A DNA stretch of 41,450 nt from Candidatus Avimuribaculum pullicola (GCA_018716295.1 DVKC01000044.1:1-41450), one strand, 5' to 3'; numbered from the stretch's first letter, positions 25,849-34,817 are shown. Numbers and translations: made by a program. The notes: generated by a model from the letters alone, not told the origin.

Positions 25849-26733
25849 TTACGGCATTGTGACTATGTTGTATGTGGTGCTGAAAGATTGCTGAGGTGCA
25901 AGACGTTGCACCCAATCTTTATCGGCAAAGTCGCCATTGAACTCCTCACGGTCACAACGGCCATACCAAGGCTCTATACAAACAAACGGAGCATAACTGT
26001 CGTGTGTCGGTGACCATAACCCTACTACTGGAGCATCAAATGTGACACTCAAATAGGGTTGCTGCTGGCGGTCGAGCAATGTGACTTGATGCACCTGCCC
26101 ATTTTCAAGAACCAGAGCATCCCCGTTGAAACTGCTGCGAGTTATCGGCAATATTCCATTATGTGCCTCCAGTACCGACTTTTCATTTTTCAGGCACCCC
26201 TTGCGCCCAATCAGCGACAAGGCAAATGAGTCTTGTCCACGGTCAAATTTGAAATATCCTTGCACGGCGGCATCAGGATCATAATCCATGTAGTTGAATG
26301 CAGGGTGCGCACCTATCTGGAAAGGCATTTCGACATCTGTCGATGTGTTGCACACAGTCCAAGACACTTCAATCGACCGACCGTGCAACCTGTAACCTAT
26401 TTCAAGTGAAAATTCACGCGGATATAATTTCAATGTTTCCTCGTTGCTATCGAGGCGGAAAATGGCTTGTGTACCATCATTTGAAATGAGTGTGAAATCC
26501 ATGTCGCGAGCAAATCCATGCTGCGACAAGGCATATTCCCGACCATCGATGCGATAGCGTCCCTCCCACACACTGCCAACGATAGGGAACAGCACTGGCG
26601 AACGGCGTTTCCAATAGGCAGGGTCGCCATGCCACAAATATTCATGCTGGTCGCTGTTGCGTATAATATTTTTCAATTCTGCGCCATGGCAATCGATGTT
26701 CACTGTCAAATATTCGTTGCTGATAGTTTCCAT
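25849..26733 (-). CDS. Aldose 1-epimerase family protein (LacX/YeaD-like)
   Basis: A galactose mutarotase-like protein of 294 residues. The family interconverts anomers of free or phosphorylated aldoses. The conserved catalytic and binding residues are present: Arg in KRRSPVLFP, His in QHGFARD, His in GAHPAFNY and the acid in CIEPWYG. Length and the start METISNEYLTVNI fit the LacX/YeaD subgroup rather than the longer GalM. It is monocistronic on the minus strand with a good promoter at 26762-26792. The specific sugar cannot be inferred; no sugar-catabolic genes are adjacent. Confidence 0.88.
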   Translation of the reverse strand: METISNEYLTVNIDCHGAELKNIIRNSDQHEYLWHGDPAYWKRRSPVLFPIVGSVWEGRYRIDGREYALSQHGFARDMDFTLISNDGTQAIFRLDSNEETLKLYPREFSLEIGYRLHGRSIEVSWTVCNTSTDVEMPFQIGAHPAFNYMDYDPDAAVQGYFKFDRGQDSFALSLIGRKGCLKNEKSVLEAHNGILPITRSSFNGDALVLENGQVHQVTLLDRQQQPYLSVTFDAPVVGLWSPTHDSYAPFVCIEPWYGRCDREEFNGDFADKDWVQRLAPQQSFSTTYNIVTMP

Positions 26734-26761
26734 AGTTTATTTCTAATTGGTAAGGCAAGTG

Positions 26762-26792
26762 CAAATTTAACCCAAAATCATCATTATCACAA
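26762..26792 (-). promoter_or_regulatory. Promoter of the epimerase-like gene
   Basis: On the minus strand TTG (26792-26790), 20 nt, TAAATTTG (26769-26762), 28 nt before the ATG. Confidence 0.75.
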
Positions 26793-26832
26793 TACGCGGC
26801 TCTTTCATTTAAACTCAAATCGTCTTTAGAAT

Positions 26833-27014
26833 AAGAGGGTGTTGCAAAACTAAATATTAAATTCAAAAAAACTTATAAATTGAAATTTGGCAAAAAATCA
26901 ATGCAAAACAGCTTATATCTATACATTATTTTCTGGTTTTGCTGCGATTTTTAATATGTAATGTTTCAATCTGCAACTTTTTAAAATACTCGTTTGAGTT
27001 TGCAACGCTCTCTT
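26833..27014. mobile_element. MITE-like element with imperfect terminal inverted repeats
   Basis: A 182-bp AT-rich segment is bounded by AAGAGGGTGTTGCAAAACT on the left and AGTTTGCAACGCTCTCTT on the right, inverted repeats of about 18 bp with roughly 14 matches. The interior has no ORF of note. The termini resemble insertion-sequence ends more than a terminator: there is no T tract and the arms are 150 bp apart. A clear target duplication is not visible, so it may be old. It fills the gap between two minus-strand genes and would fold back on itself if transcribed. Confidence 0.6.
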
Positions 27015-27038
27015 GCTGGTTGAAATTTCCAGAATAGG

Positions 27039-27899
27039 TCAATAGCGGAAACTAATGTAGAAGCGTAGCGAACTGGTTTTCCACTTCATGCTCGGAGCTT
27101 CGTCATACAACCTGTCGTAGGTTTCATCATCGATGGTGTCCCAATCGATGCCGTCATAGCCACTCACGTCCTTGCCAAAGCGTGAAGTGCCCCACCGCCA
27201 CTCGACACCCACCGAAATCACCTTATATGAAACCGCGCCACCCACCGAGAGGAATGTGGCATAGCTGCAATTAAAGTCCTCATCGGCATACAATGCCGAG
27301 AACGAAGGCTCGACGCGGAAATAAGCGTTGACCTTGAGATGGTTATACGGGTTTACCGTCACCGACGGGCCGATAGCCGTGCCAATCTCGGCTTGGTACA
27401 TATCTACACTCTCAATATCATAATAAGGGTAGTAATAATCATCGCCATAGAAAAAATTTTGCTTATCCTGGAACTTCGCAAAGTTAATGTCAATGTAGCT
27501 CCAGTCAATACCGAATTTTATCATGTTCAATATCGGTTTGCGGTGCAAGTAGAATGTCTTTCCGAAAGCCAATGCCACGCCAAAGTCGCTATCCCACTTG
27601 TAATCGAAGTTCTTGACCTTGAGATCTTGCATAACGTATGCTATGTTGAAATACTTGGCTCGGTCGCCCCAAATCGCATCATCGGTGTATCTTTCCTCGG
27701 TGGTGCTCACCGAAGTCTGTAACTCCTCGACCACCTGCCGCAGCGAATCGAGTTCGGCATCACGTTCGTCGTCATACAAATCCTCTTCATTAAATTCCTC
27801 ACCGCCAACATGCGTGTCAGCGACAGTGCCTTGTGCGAATATCTGACTCGCTGTCAAGCACATAATCCATAATAACAGTAATGTACCAATAGTCTTCAT
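27039..27899 (-). CDS. Secreted envelope protein, beta-rich, unknown function
   Basis: I do not recognise a family. The 286 residues begin with a signal peptide (about 1-22, ending IFA). An acidic segment and a short coiled-coil-like stretch follow (about 35-68; DAELDSLRQVVEELQTSV). The rest is beta-rich with alternating aromatics, a tyrosine cluster (GDDYYYPYYD, about 151-160) and a C-terminal SLRFYISFRY ending in an aromatic residue. This is the look of a small outer-membrane barrel with a periplasmic N-terminal helix. It is alone on the minus strand; a MITE-like element lies just downstream (26833-27014). I found no convincing promoter in its upstream region. Confidence 0.75.
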   Translation of the reverse strand: MKTIGTLLLLWIMCLTASQIFAQGTVADTHVGGEEFNEEDLYDDERDAELDSLRQVVEELQTSVSTTEERYTDDAIWGDRAKYFNIAYVMQDLKVKNFDYKWDSDFGVALAFGKTFYLHRKPILNMIKFGIDWSYIDINFAKFQDKQNFFYGDDYYYPYYDIESVDMYQAEIGTAIGPSVTVNPYNHLKVNAYFRVEPSFSALYADEDFNCSYATFLSVGGAVSYKVISVGVEWRWGTSRFGKDVSGYDGIDWDTIDDETYDRLYDEAPSMKWKTSSLRFYISFRY

Positions 27900-27985
27900 A
27901 ACACAATATCTCTACAAATTTTAAGGTTGATAAATGTATGCCATAAAGATACTCATATTTTGCAAAACATTAACCATTAAGACAT

Positions 27986-28022
27986 AAAAAGACCCGGGAG
28001 AAAATCATCTGCCGGGTTTTTC
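27986..28022 (-). terminator. GC-rich hairpin terminator
   Basis: ACCCGG (27992-27997) pairs with CCGGGT (28012-28017), flanked by A and T tracts on both sides, so it could act in either direction. For the minus strand it would end the small RNA or topA read-through. Confidence 0.7.
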
Positions 28023-28053
28023 CTACTAATTTACTAATACTTTTAAACTATTC

Positions 28054-28095
28054 TTATGGATAACGATAATGTCTGCGATTCACATCGCCATGCAT
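28054..28095 (-). CDS. Possible 13-residue leader peptide
   Basis: ATG at 28095 to TAA at 28054 on the minus strand encodes MHGDVNRRHYRYP, unusually rich in Arg, His and Tyr for its length. It lies between a promoter and a terminator hairpin. It may be a leader peptide, a tiny protein or chance. Confidence 0.35.
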   Translation of the reverse strand: MHGDVNRRHYRYP

Positions 28096-28119
28096 TATGT
28101 CTGATCAAATAAGTTATTG

Positions 28120-28149
28120 CAAAGTAAATGCTTTTATCTGAAAATGCAA
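28120..28149 (-). promoter_or_regulatory. Putative promoter of the minus-strand small RNA
   Basis: On the minus strand TTG (28149-28147), 19 nt, TTACTTTG (28127-28120). The -7 box has one deviation (T for A at its second base). Confidence 0.5.
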
Positions 28150-28353
28150 CCATTCAAATGGTTAAATGAAATTTAAAATAGTTTAGCAATGCAAGCAATT
28201 GTTATTATCATCATTAATGTTAATAAACAAGTGTAAAAGCATTAGTAGATACAATTCCACGTTAATTACTAAATATCAAACAAATACACAACACTTGCGG
28301 CTTTACATACCTCATAATCTGAATGCGATTTGCAAATATGTAATCATTACAGA

Positions 28354-30693
28354 TTATTTCTTGGCCGTGCGACGGCTGGTTGTGCGCTTTTTAGGAGCAT
28401 TGGCTTCATCGACAATTATGGCCTTGCAATCCTCGTATGTGAGCGATGCGATATCAGTACCTTTAGGTATTTTGTAATTCTGCTTTTTATAGCATATATA
28501 CACGCCATAACGTCCATTAAGCACCTCAAGGTCGGGGTCTTCGGGGAACGACTTCACTACTTTTTGCGCTTCACTCAATCGTTTCGCTTCGATAAGGGCA
28601 ACAGCCTCTTCAAGAGTGATTTGCTGCGGAGTGTATTCTTTGGGTATCGACACATATTTGCCCGTGTGTTTCACATAAGGGCCAAATCGACCAACACCCA
28701 CGCTCACCTCGCTATCCTCGAAGCTGCCCAGTGTACGAGGCAATTCAAACAGTTTTAATGCCTCTTCGAGTGTTATCGTACCCATTGACTGGTTTTTCTG
28801 CAATGATGCGAATTGCGGTTTGTTGTCGCCATCGGCGGTGCCTATCTGCACCAACGGCCCGAACCTGCCGATTTTCACCGACACTGGTTGTCCGCTTTTG
28901 GGGTCTATGCCGAGCTGGCGTTCGCCCACCTTGTGTTCAAGCCTCAATTTCGACACATTCTCGACATTAGGATGGAATTGGTCGTAAAACTTGCTTATTC
29001 CCTCGTTCCATTTTACGTCACCCGCAGCTATTTCGTCAAATTCACGTTCGATTTTAGCTGTGAAGTTATAGTCCATGATTTGCGGGAAATAGTCTTCAAG
29101 GAAGTCGTTCACCACCATCCCGACATCGGTAGGAATGAGTTTTCCCTTGTCGGCACCTGTTGTTTCGGTTTTTTGCTTCGATGTTATTTTCCCGCTTTTC
29201 AGTTCTATCACTTCATATTTCCGTTCCACACCTTTCTTCTCGCCTTTCTCCACATAATCACGATTTTGTATTGTTGAGATGGTAGGAGCGTAAGTTGATG
29301 GGCGACCAATACCCAGTTCTTCGAGCTTTTTCACCAACGAAGCCTCGGTATATCGTGGCGGTTGCTGGGTGAAACGCTGTGTTGCCACGATGCTATTGGC
29401 TTCCACCACGTCGCCACTGTGCATTTTTGGCAACATGGTTTCATCGGCAGCCGTTTGCTGCTCGTTGTCGTCATCGTGGTCTTCAATATATACCTTTAAA
29501 AATCCGTCAAACTTTATCACTTCGCCCGTTGCCACGAATTTTTCTTCACGCCCGGGTATGATGATGTCAACGGTCGTCTTTTCTATTTGCGCATCGGCCA
29601 TTTGAGAAGCAATTGTACGTTTCCATATCAGTTCATACAACCGTTTCTCTTGTGCCGTACCGGCAATTTCATGTTTGCTTATGTAGGTCGGGCGTATGGC
29701 TTCGTGGGCCTCTTGCGCACCTTTGGTGGCTGTGTGGTAATGGCGCACTTTCAAGTATTGCTCGCCTATATTGGCCGTAATCTCGTCACTGATTGTGCCA
29801 ATGGCAAGAGCCGAAAGATTTACCGAATCGGTACGCATGTATGTGATGTGTCCCGATTCATAAAGTTTTTGTGCCACCATCATGGTCTGCGCCACGGTGA
29901 AACCGAGCTTGCGCGCAGCCTCCTGTTGCAACGTAGATGTTGTGAATGGCGGTGCCGGCGACCGTTTTACAGGTTTCACACTAATTTCCCCAACGGAGAA
30001 TTGTGCACCACGGCACACATCAAGCAACTTCGTGGCGGCGGCATGGTCGGGCAACCGATGGTTCAGTTCGGCATTGAAAGCCGTTTTGCTGTCGGCACAG
30101 TGCATCTGTGCCACCACGCGGTAATATTGTTCACTTTTGAATGCTTCAATCTCTTTTTCACGCTCCACTATAAGGCGCACTGCCACACTCTGCACTCGCC
30201 CAGCCGACAGTGCGGGCTTAATTTTTTTCCACAACACTGGCGAAAGTTCAAAACCCACAATGCGGTCGAGGACGCGTCGAGCCTGCTGGGCATCGACCAG
30301 GTTGTAGTCAATGTCGCGCGGGTGCTCAATGGCATACAATATGGCAGGCTTGGTGATTTCGTGGAACACTATGCGGCGTGTTTTCTCGGGAGTAAGCCCC
30401 AACACTTCATACAAGTGCCAAGCAATAGCTTCACCTTCGCGGTCTTCATCGGAAGCAAGCCACACCATGTCGGCTTCGCTGGCTGCCTTCTTGAGTTCCT
30501 TCACCAAGTCTTTTTTCTCGGCCGGTATTTCATAGATGGGTTTGAAATCATTGGCAGTGTCGATGCTGAAAGTCTTCTTGTGTAAGTCACGGATATGACC
30601 GTAACTTGACATTACCTTGTAGTCCTTGCCCAGGAACTTCTCTATCGTCTTGGCTTTAGCCGGAGATTCGACTATTACTAAATTATTTGGCAT
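28354..30693 (-). CDS. topA: DNA topoisomerase I (type IA)
   Basis: It relaxes negative supercoils by transient single-strand breakage through a 5'-phosphotyrosine. The 779 residues start MPNNLVIVESPAKAKTI, the conserved TOPRIM opening with Glu9. The acidic motif ASDEDREGEAIAWHL and the catalytic Tyr285 in ITYMRTDS follow. The C terminus has Topo_C repeats (KIGRFGPLVQIG, VGVGRFGPYVKH, NGRYGVYICY) and a basic tail KKRTTSRRTAKK, without the zinc fingers of E. coli TopA, as is usual in Bacteroidota. The frame extends 52 codons upstream, but the extension is not conserved-looking and overlaps the promoter at 30817-30846, so 30693 is chosen. The leader would be about 115 nt, with a CTTGC/GCAAG hairpin near 30790-30805. 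Confidence 0.96.
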   Translation of the reverse strand: MPNNLVIVESPAKAKTIEKFLGKDYKVMSSYGHIRDLHKKTFSIDTANDFKPIYEIPAEKKDLVKELKKAASEADMVWLASDEDREGEAIAWHLYEVLGLTPEKTRRIVFHEITKPAILYAIEHPRDIDYNLVDAQQARRVLDRIVGFELSPVLWKKIKPALSAGRVQSVAVRLIVEREKEIEAFKSEQYYRVVAQMHCADSKTAFNAELNHRLPDHAAATKLLDVCRGAQFSVGEISVKPVKRSPAPPFTTSTLQQEAARKLGFTVAQTMMVAQKLYESGHITYMRTDSVNLSALAIGTISDEITANIGEQYLKVRHYHTATKGAQEAHEAIRPTYISKHEIAGTAQEKRLYELIWKRTIASQMADAQIEKTTVDIIIPGREEKFVATGEVIKFDGFLKVYIEDHDDDNEQQTAADETMLPKMHSGDVVEANSIVATQRFTQQPPRYTEASLVKKLEELGIGRPSTYAPTISTIQNRDYVEKGEKKGVERKYEVIELKSGKITSKQKTETTGADKGKLIPTDVGMVVNDFLEDYFPQIMDYNFTAKIEREFDEIAAGDVKWNEGISKFYDQFHPNVENVSKLRLEHKVGERQLGIDPKSGQPVSVKIGRFGPLVQIGTADGDNKPQFASLQKNQSMGTITLEEALKLFELPRTLGSFEDSEVSVGVGRFGPYVKHTGKYVSIPKEYTPQQITLEEAVALIEAKRLSEAQKVVKSFPEDPDLEVLNGRYGVYICYKKQNYKIPKGTDIASLTYEDCKAIIVDEANAPKKRTTSRRTAKK

Positions 30694-30816
30694 AAGAGTT
30701 ATGTAGTGCGCACCACGCAGTGTGAGTGCAAGTGTGTTTAAGAAAATAGCGTAATTGCCGCCTGTATGTATATAGATTATCGCAACCACTTGCGCCATGC
30801 AAGCGTAAAATCGCCG

Positions 30817-30846
30817 CAAAATTAGACAAAAACCTTCGTATTTCAA
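30817..30846 (-). promoter_or_regulatory. Promoter of topA
   Basis: On the minus strand TTG (30846-30844), 19 nt, TAATTTTG (30824-30817). It implies a topA leader of about 115 nt and excludes the upstream start codon. Confidence 0.7.
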
Positions 30847-30975
30847 CAATCAATTCCAAAATAAATCTCCAAAACGACCAATAGTGACGACTATTAGCGG
30901 CAAAACAACCCACACTCTGAACCTTAATTGGCCATTAGATTTTATGTCTGCGCGGACATTGGTTGTCGTGCCGGC

Positions 30976-31006
30976 TTGCAAGATTGCGTGAAAGAATGTA
31001 AATTTG
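30976..31006 (+). promoter_or_regulatory. Promoter of the SulP transporter gene
   Basis: TTG (30976-30978), 20 nt, TAAATTTG (30999-31006), about 95 nt before the ATG. It is divergent from the topA promoter. Confidence 0.7.
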
Positions 31007-31101
31007 CGGCTCAATTTGAGAAAAGTTAACGAATGTTGTAATAATGTAATTAGGCTTTCTCGTGTGGAGCGAGCCGTTGCAAAAGGTAAAAAAGAACAAG
31101 T

Positions 31102-32817
31102 ATGAACTTTAGCAAAAAGATTGTATTTAGGCCCAAGGTGCTTGATGCGTTGAAGCATTACAGCATGACTAAATTTAAAGACGACTTGGTAGCTGGCATA
31201 GTAGTGGGCATAGTGGCATTGCCACTTGCCATTGCATTCGGTATTGCCAGCGGCGTTACACCTACAATAGGACTTGTAACTGCAATTATCGGTGGATTTT
31301 GTGTGTCGGCATTTGGCGGCAATAGTGTGCAGATAGGCGGCCCGACTGGGGCGTTTATCGTGATAGTTTATAACATTATCCAACTTTACGGGCTTCAAGG
31401 GCTCGCCATTGCCACGTTCTTGGCAGGGCTTATTCTCGTGCTTATGGGAGTATTCAAGCTGGGCACAATCATTAAGTTTATACCCTACCCCATTGTAGTG
31501 GGATTTACAAGCGGTATCGCACTGACGATTTTCTCGACGCAGATTGTTGACCTCTTCGGATTGAAAATCGATGGCGGCGTACCGGGCGACTTTATCTCGA
31601 AATGGGTGGTCTATTTCCATAATTTCGATACCATGCACATCGGTACCCTCTGCGTAGGGCTTATAACCATCTGCATCGTGGCACTCACACCACGCGTTTC
31701 AAAGAAACTGCCTGGCGCACTGATTGCAATTGTCGTGATGACAGTGGCTGTGTATCTGCTGAACCGTTTTGCTGGGGTGACTGGCATCGAAACCATCGGC
31801 GACCGTTTCGGCAAGTTGCCAGCGCAAATGCCCATGCCACATTGGTTGGGATTTAACATGACCACTGTCAACGTGTTGCTGCCATCGGCATTCACCATTG
31901 CCATGCTTTGTGCCATCGAATCGCTGCTGTCGGCCACGGTGGCTGATGGTGCTACTGGCGGACGCACCGACAATAATACCGAACTCATAGGCCAAGGCAT
32001 TGCCAACATTGCCGTACCGTTTTTCGGCGGGATACCTGTCACTGGTGCCATAGCACGCACCATGACCAATATCACCAACGGCGGCCGCACACCAGTAGCC
32101 GGCATCGTCCATGCCGTGGTGTTGCTGTTAATCATGTTGCTGCTGATGCCACTCATCAACTATGTGCCAATGGCTTGCCTTGCCGGCGTATTGGTAATGG
32201 TGGCCTATGGGATGAGTGGCTGGCGCACTGTGGTGGGAATATTGAAAAATCCCAAGTCGGACATCGCTGTGCTGGCTGTGACATTCCTGCTGACAGTAAT
32301 TTTCGACCTAACCATAGCCATTGAAATAGGCCTACTACTCGCCATTGTGATGTTCCTGAAACGTGTGATGGAAAACACTCAAATAAAGGTGTTCAGCGAC
32401 CAAATCGACATAGCTGATGGCAGCGAGGTGTCGCAACACGAAGTGCTGACAGTGCCCGAGGGTGTGGAAATTTATGAAATCGATGGACCGTTCTTCTTCG
32501 GCGTTGCAACGAAATTTGACGACTTGATGCGCCGATTCGGCGACAAACCAGTCGTGAGGATAATAAGAATGCGCAAAGTCCCATTCATTGATTCTACAGG
32601 CATTCACAACCTTGAAATCCTCATTACGTCGTCGCAGCGCGAGGGGATACACGTGGTGTTGTCGGGAGTAAATCCCAAAGTGAAGAAAGTGTTGCTACAT
32701 GCTGGCATTGACCGAATGATCGGAGCCGACCACATCTGTGACCACATAACCAAGGCTCTGGCCACTGCCAACACTTTCATAGAAAACCATACTCCGGTAA
32801 AGAGCGTTGACTGGTAA
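31102..32817 (+). CDS. SulP/SLC26 family anion transporter with STAS domain
   Basis: An inner-membrane anion permease of the SulP family, members of which carry sulfate, bicarbonate or other anions. The 571 residues have an N-terminal region with some 12-14 hydrophobic segments (about 25-425), including the signature-like LVAGIVVGIVALPLAIAFG, GGNSVQIGGPTGAFIV and GGIPVTGAIARTMTNI. A cytoplasmic STAS domain follows (about 440-555) with DSTGIHNLE at 497 onward, the anti-sigma-antagonist loop. Length and order are typical. The substrate is not readable; nearby cysE might hint at sulfate, but it is 4 kb away, so I do not assert it. It converges with the kinase-fusion gene with only 9 nt between stops. 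Confidence 0.93.
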   Translation: MNFSKKIVFRPKVLDALKHYSMTKFKDDLVAGIVVGIVALPLAIAFGIASGVTPTIGLVTAIIGGFCVSAFGGNSVQIGGPTGAFIVIVYNIIQLYGLQGLAIATFLAGLILVLMGVFKLGTIIKFIPYPIVVGFTSGIALTIFSTQIVDLFGLKIDGGVPGDFISKWVVYFHNFDTMHIGTLCVGLITICIVALTPRVSKKLPGALIAIVVMTVAVYLLNRFAGVTGIETIGDRFGKLPAQMPMPHWLGFNMTTVNVLLPSAFTIAMLCAIESLLSATVADGATGGRTDNNTELIGQGIANIAVPFFGGIPVTGAIARTMTNITNGGRTPVAGIVHAVVLLLIMLLLMPLINYVPMACLAGVLVMVAYGMSGWRTVVGILKNPKSDIAVLAVTFLLTVIFDLTIAIEIGLLLAIVMFLKRVMENTQIKVFSDQIDIADGSEVSQHEVLTVPEGVEIYEIDGPFFFGVATKFDDLMRRFGDKPVVRIIRMRKVPFIDSTGIHNLEILITSSQREGIHVVLSGVNPKVKKVLLHAGIDRMIGADHICDHITKALATANTFIENHTPVKSVDW

Positions 32818-32826
32818 CACGGCTCA

Positions 32827-34113
32827 TCACTTTGCCAAGGAGGCAATGAGCGCACATGCACTGTCGAGGCTTGTAGTGGCAGTGTTCACCACAAGGTCAT
32901 AGTTGTGCATTTCGCGCCATTTTTTACCTGTGTAATGTTCATAATGAGTTTCGCGGGCACGGTTGATGCGGCGCACTTCGTCGCGAGCCTTGTCACGCGG
33001 AACTCCATATTCTTCGACGCATCGATTCATCTCACTATCAAAGTCGCTGTAACAGAACACTTTTTTCACATTATGGAAATCTTTCAAGGCAAAGTCGGCG
33101 CAACGACCTACGATGACACAAGCACCACGAGAAGCCAAGTCGCGTATCACCTTGCACTCTGCCACAAACAGGGCATCGCGTGACGACAGGCTGTGTTCGA
33201 GCGACGACTCGTAGTTCTGAAAAATAAGGTTGTTAATCCACAGTGGCGACATATCTTGCTCATTGTCCGACACATATCGTTCGGTCAATCCACTTTGTTG
33301 TGCGGTAAGTTCTATGATTTTTTTGTCGTAACATGGAATGCCAAGCTTCCCGGCAACCATTTGTCCCAGTTTGCGCCCACCACTGCCAAATTCTCGGGCG
33401 ATAGTGATAACGACTGGACTGATGCCATTATCGGCAGGTGCAACCACTTTAGTTTCAGATGCAGGTGTTATCCACTTGTCGAGTACCTTGAACGCTGGAG
33501 TTATAAAATGTACCAATGGGCCTACAGCGATCGCAGCTACCACAGTGCCTTCGCGCACACCATATATGCCATCAAGGAAGAACCATGATAGCGCACAAGC
33601 TATGACAAGAAGCGTAATATCAAAACCAAGTTTGACAAAGCCAAATTCCTTGCGTATCCTCCTCGAAATAGCACCGACAAAAAATTCTCCGGCAACGAGG
33701 GCGATATTGGCTTTCACTTCAAGTGAAATGCCTATGGCGAGTATCACGCACCCCACCACAAGACTCGCTATTTGCCAAATGTACATCGACGGAGCCAGCC
33801 ATTCAAGTATGCCCATCGACAGGTCGATAGACCACCCAAAGAACAATGTTATAGGCACTTGCAAAAAATACATGCGTTTCGATTCTTTGAAATATTGCCG
33901 CGTCATGAATGGCAACTCAAGCAGCATGAAAAGCAAGTTGAGCAAGATAGTCCATTGTCCCATAGTCAACACTGTGAACATGCTAAGTACATACGTAACA
34001 CTTGTAATGGGCGATGTCCCCAACAGGGCTTTGGTGATGAATACAATGCCAAATGCGTTGATAAACAAGGATATAAAAAACAAGATATAGCGGCGTAATG
34101 TATATTTATCCAT
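32827..34113 (-). CDS. Membrane protein (YczE/YitT-like) fused to a cytidylate kinase-like domain
   Basis: Two-domain protein of 428 residues. Residues 1-215 hold about six hydrophobic segments resembling the YczE/YyaS/YitT membrane family (ITKALLGTSPITSVTYVLSM, ANIALVAGEFFVGAISRRI). After a linker (about 216-232) comes a cytidylate-kinase-like domain (PF13189-type, 233-428) with ITIAREFGSGGRKLG; the P-loop-like GSGGRKLG is at 243-250. It continues with CYDKKIIEL and CVIVGRCADF. The kinase domain belongs to the family of uncharacterised CMK-like proteins, not to the essential Cmk. I infer a membrane-tethered nucleotide- or metabolite-sensing kinase; transported or phosphorylated substrate unknown. 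The fusion is seamless in one frame. Confidence 0.85.
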   Translation of the reverse strand: MDKYTLRRYILFFISLFINAFGIVFITKALLGTSPITSVTYVLSMFTVLTMGQWTILLNLLFMLLELPFMTRQYFKESKRMYFLQVPITLFFGWSIDLSMGILEWLAPSMYIWQIASLVVGCVILAIGISLEVKANIALVAGEFFVGAISRRIRKEFGFVKLGFDITLLVIACALSWFFLDGIYGVREGTVVAAIAVGPLVHFITPAFKVLDKWITPASETKVVAPADNGISPVVITIAREFGSGGRKLGQMVAGKLGIPCYDKKIIELTAQQSGLTERYVSDNEQDMSPLWINNLIFQNYESSLEHSLSSRDALFVAECKVIRDLASRGACVIVGRCADFALKDFHNVKKVFCYSDFDSEMNRCVEEYGVPRDKARDEVRRINRARETHYEHYTGKKWREMHNYDLVVNTATTSLDSACALIASLAK

Positions 34114-34150
34114 ATATTACCAATAATTATTCCATAAAATTACATCGGTG

Positions 34151-34181
34151 CAAAGTTCCCAAAAAAGCATAAAGAAAACAA
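34151..34181 (-). promoter_or_regulatory. Putative promoter of the membrane/kinase fusion
   Basis: On the minus strand TTG (34181-34179), 20 nt, GAACTTTG (34158-34151). The -7 box deviates at its first base. Confidence 0.45.
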
Positions 34182-34264
34182 GTGAAATGAACATGTATCT
34201 GCGTCTATTCTACATTTATTAAACTCGTTTAATTGTTGTTTTGCCATTTTTAAGCCCTTTTAAG

Positions 34265-34294
34265 TTGCTATGATTTTACAAAAGGGTACATTTG
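34265..34294 (+). promoter_or_regulatory. Promoter of the PepSY-like gene
   Basis: TTG (34265-34267), 19 nt, TACATTTG (34287-34294), about 50 nt before the ATG. Confidence 0.8.
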
Positions 34295-34343
34295 CAGCAA
34301 ACAGGTATTTATTAACCAGCAAATGAACTAAAGACCTATTGTT

Positions 34344-34793
34344 ATGAAAAAATTTTTCTTTACTGTATTAATGGCCGTTGTAGGTTTAGTGGCATTCAAT
34401 GCCCAAGCAGATGACAAGCCTATCGCTGCATCGGAACTTCCTGCGCCGGCAACAGAGTTTATCAAGCAATTTGCTCCTGCCACTGTGACAGCCGCAGCTG
34501 TTGACGACGACTTCTTCCGTCCCGACTACAAAGTGTATTTGTCAGATGGCACAGCCATCGAATTCAGGCATAATGGGACATGGGAAGAGGTAAAAAACTA
34601 CAATGGCGTTCCTACCAAGGTACTCCCGGCAGCTATTGCCAAGTATCTTGAAACTAACTATAAAGGCGTAGCCGTCACCAACATCAGCTATGATGCCGAC
34701 GACCTCGACAGCTATGAAGTGAAACTTGCTTCACGCATTGAATTGAAATTTGACCGTAACGGCAACTTCCTCACAATGGAATACGACGATTAA
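34344..34793 (+). CDS. Periplasmic PepSY-like (DUF2874) protein
   Basis: A secreted protein of 149 residues with a signal peptide (about 1-22, ending NAQA) followed by two PepSY-like/DUF2874 repeats. Repeat 1 is at about 30-85 (LPAPATEFIKQFAPA ... VYLSDGTAIEFRHNGTWEEV). Repeat 2 is at about 93-149 (LPAAIAKYLETNYKG ... VKLASRIELKFDRNGNFL). Each has a helix, then strands ending in a D/N-G turn. This family is abundant in gut Bacteroidota and its function is unknown; inhibition of secreted enzymes has been suggested for PepSY domains in general. It is monocistronic, with its own promoter and a strong terminator. Confidence 0.88.
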   Translation: MKKFFFTVLMAVVGLVAFNAQADDKPIAASELPAPATEFIKQFAPATVTAAAVDDDFFRPDYKVYLSDGTAIEFRHNGTWEEVKNYNGVPTKVLPAAIAKYLETNYKGVAVTNISYDADDLDSYEVKLASRIELKFDRNGNFLTMEYDD

Positions 34794-34817
34794 ATTCTGC
34801 GAGCAATGATATGCATG

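Larger units (their letters stand above)
27983..28113 (-). ncRNA. Candidate small RNA or orphan leader (~130 nt)
   Basis: A minus-strand transcription unit is predicted from a promoter at 28120-28149 to a GC-rich hairpin terminator at 27986-28022, with no conventional gene. Inside, GCGAT/ATCGC forms a small hairpin near 28077-28090 and a 13-codon ORF is present at 28054-28095. The short-peptide-plus-terminator layout resembles an attenuator leader, but the next minus-strand gene begins 84 nt beyond the terminator (27899), so it could be a regulated leader of that envelope gene. The remaining intergenic bases 28150-28353 hold nothing I can identify. Confidence 0.5.

Noticed and set aside
26826..27020. 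Target-site duplication flanking the MITE-like element
   Set aside because: The bases next to the two inverted repeats do not match; none can be claimed.
29587..30585. 332-codon open frame on the plus strand
   Set aside because: It is antisense to topA, which is conserved throughout this stretch.
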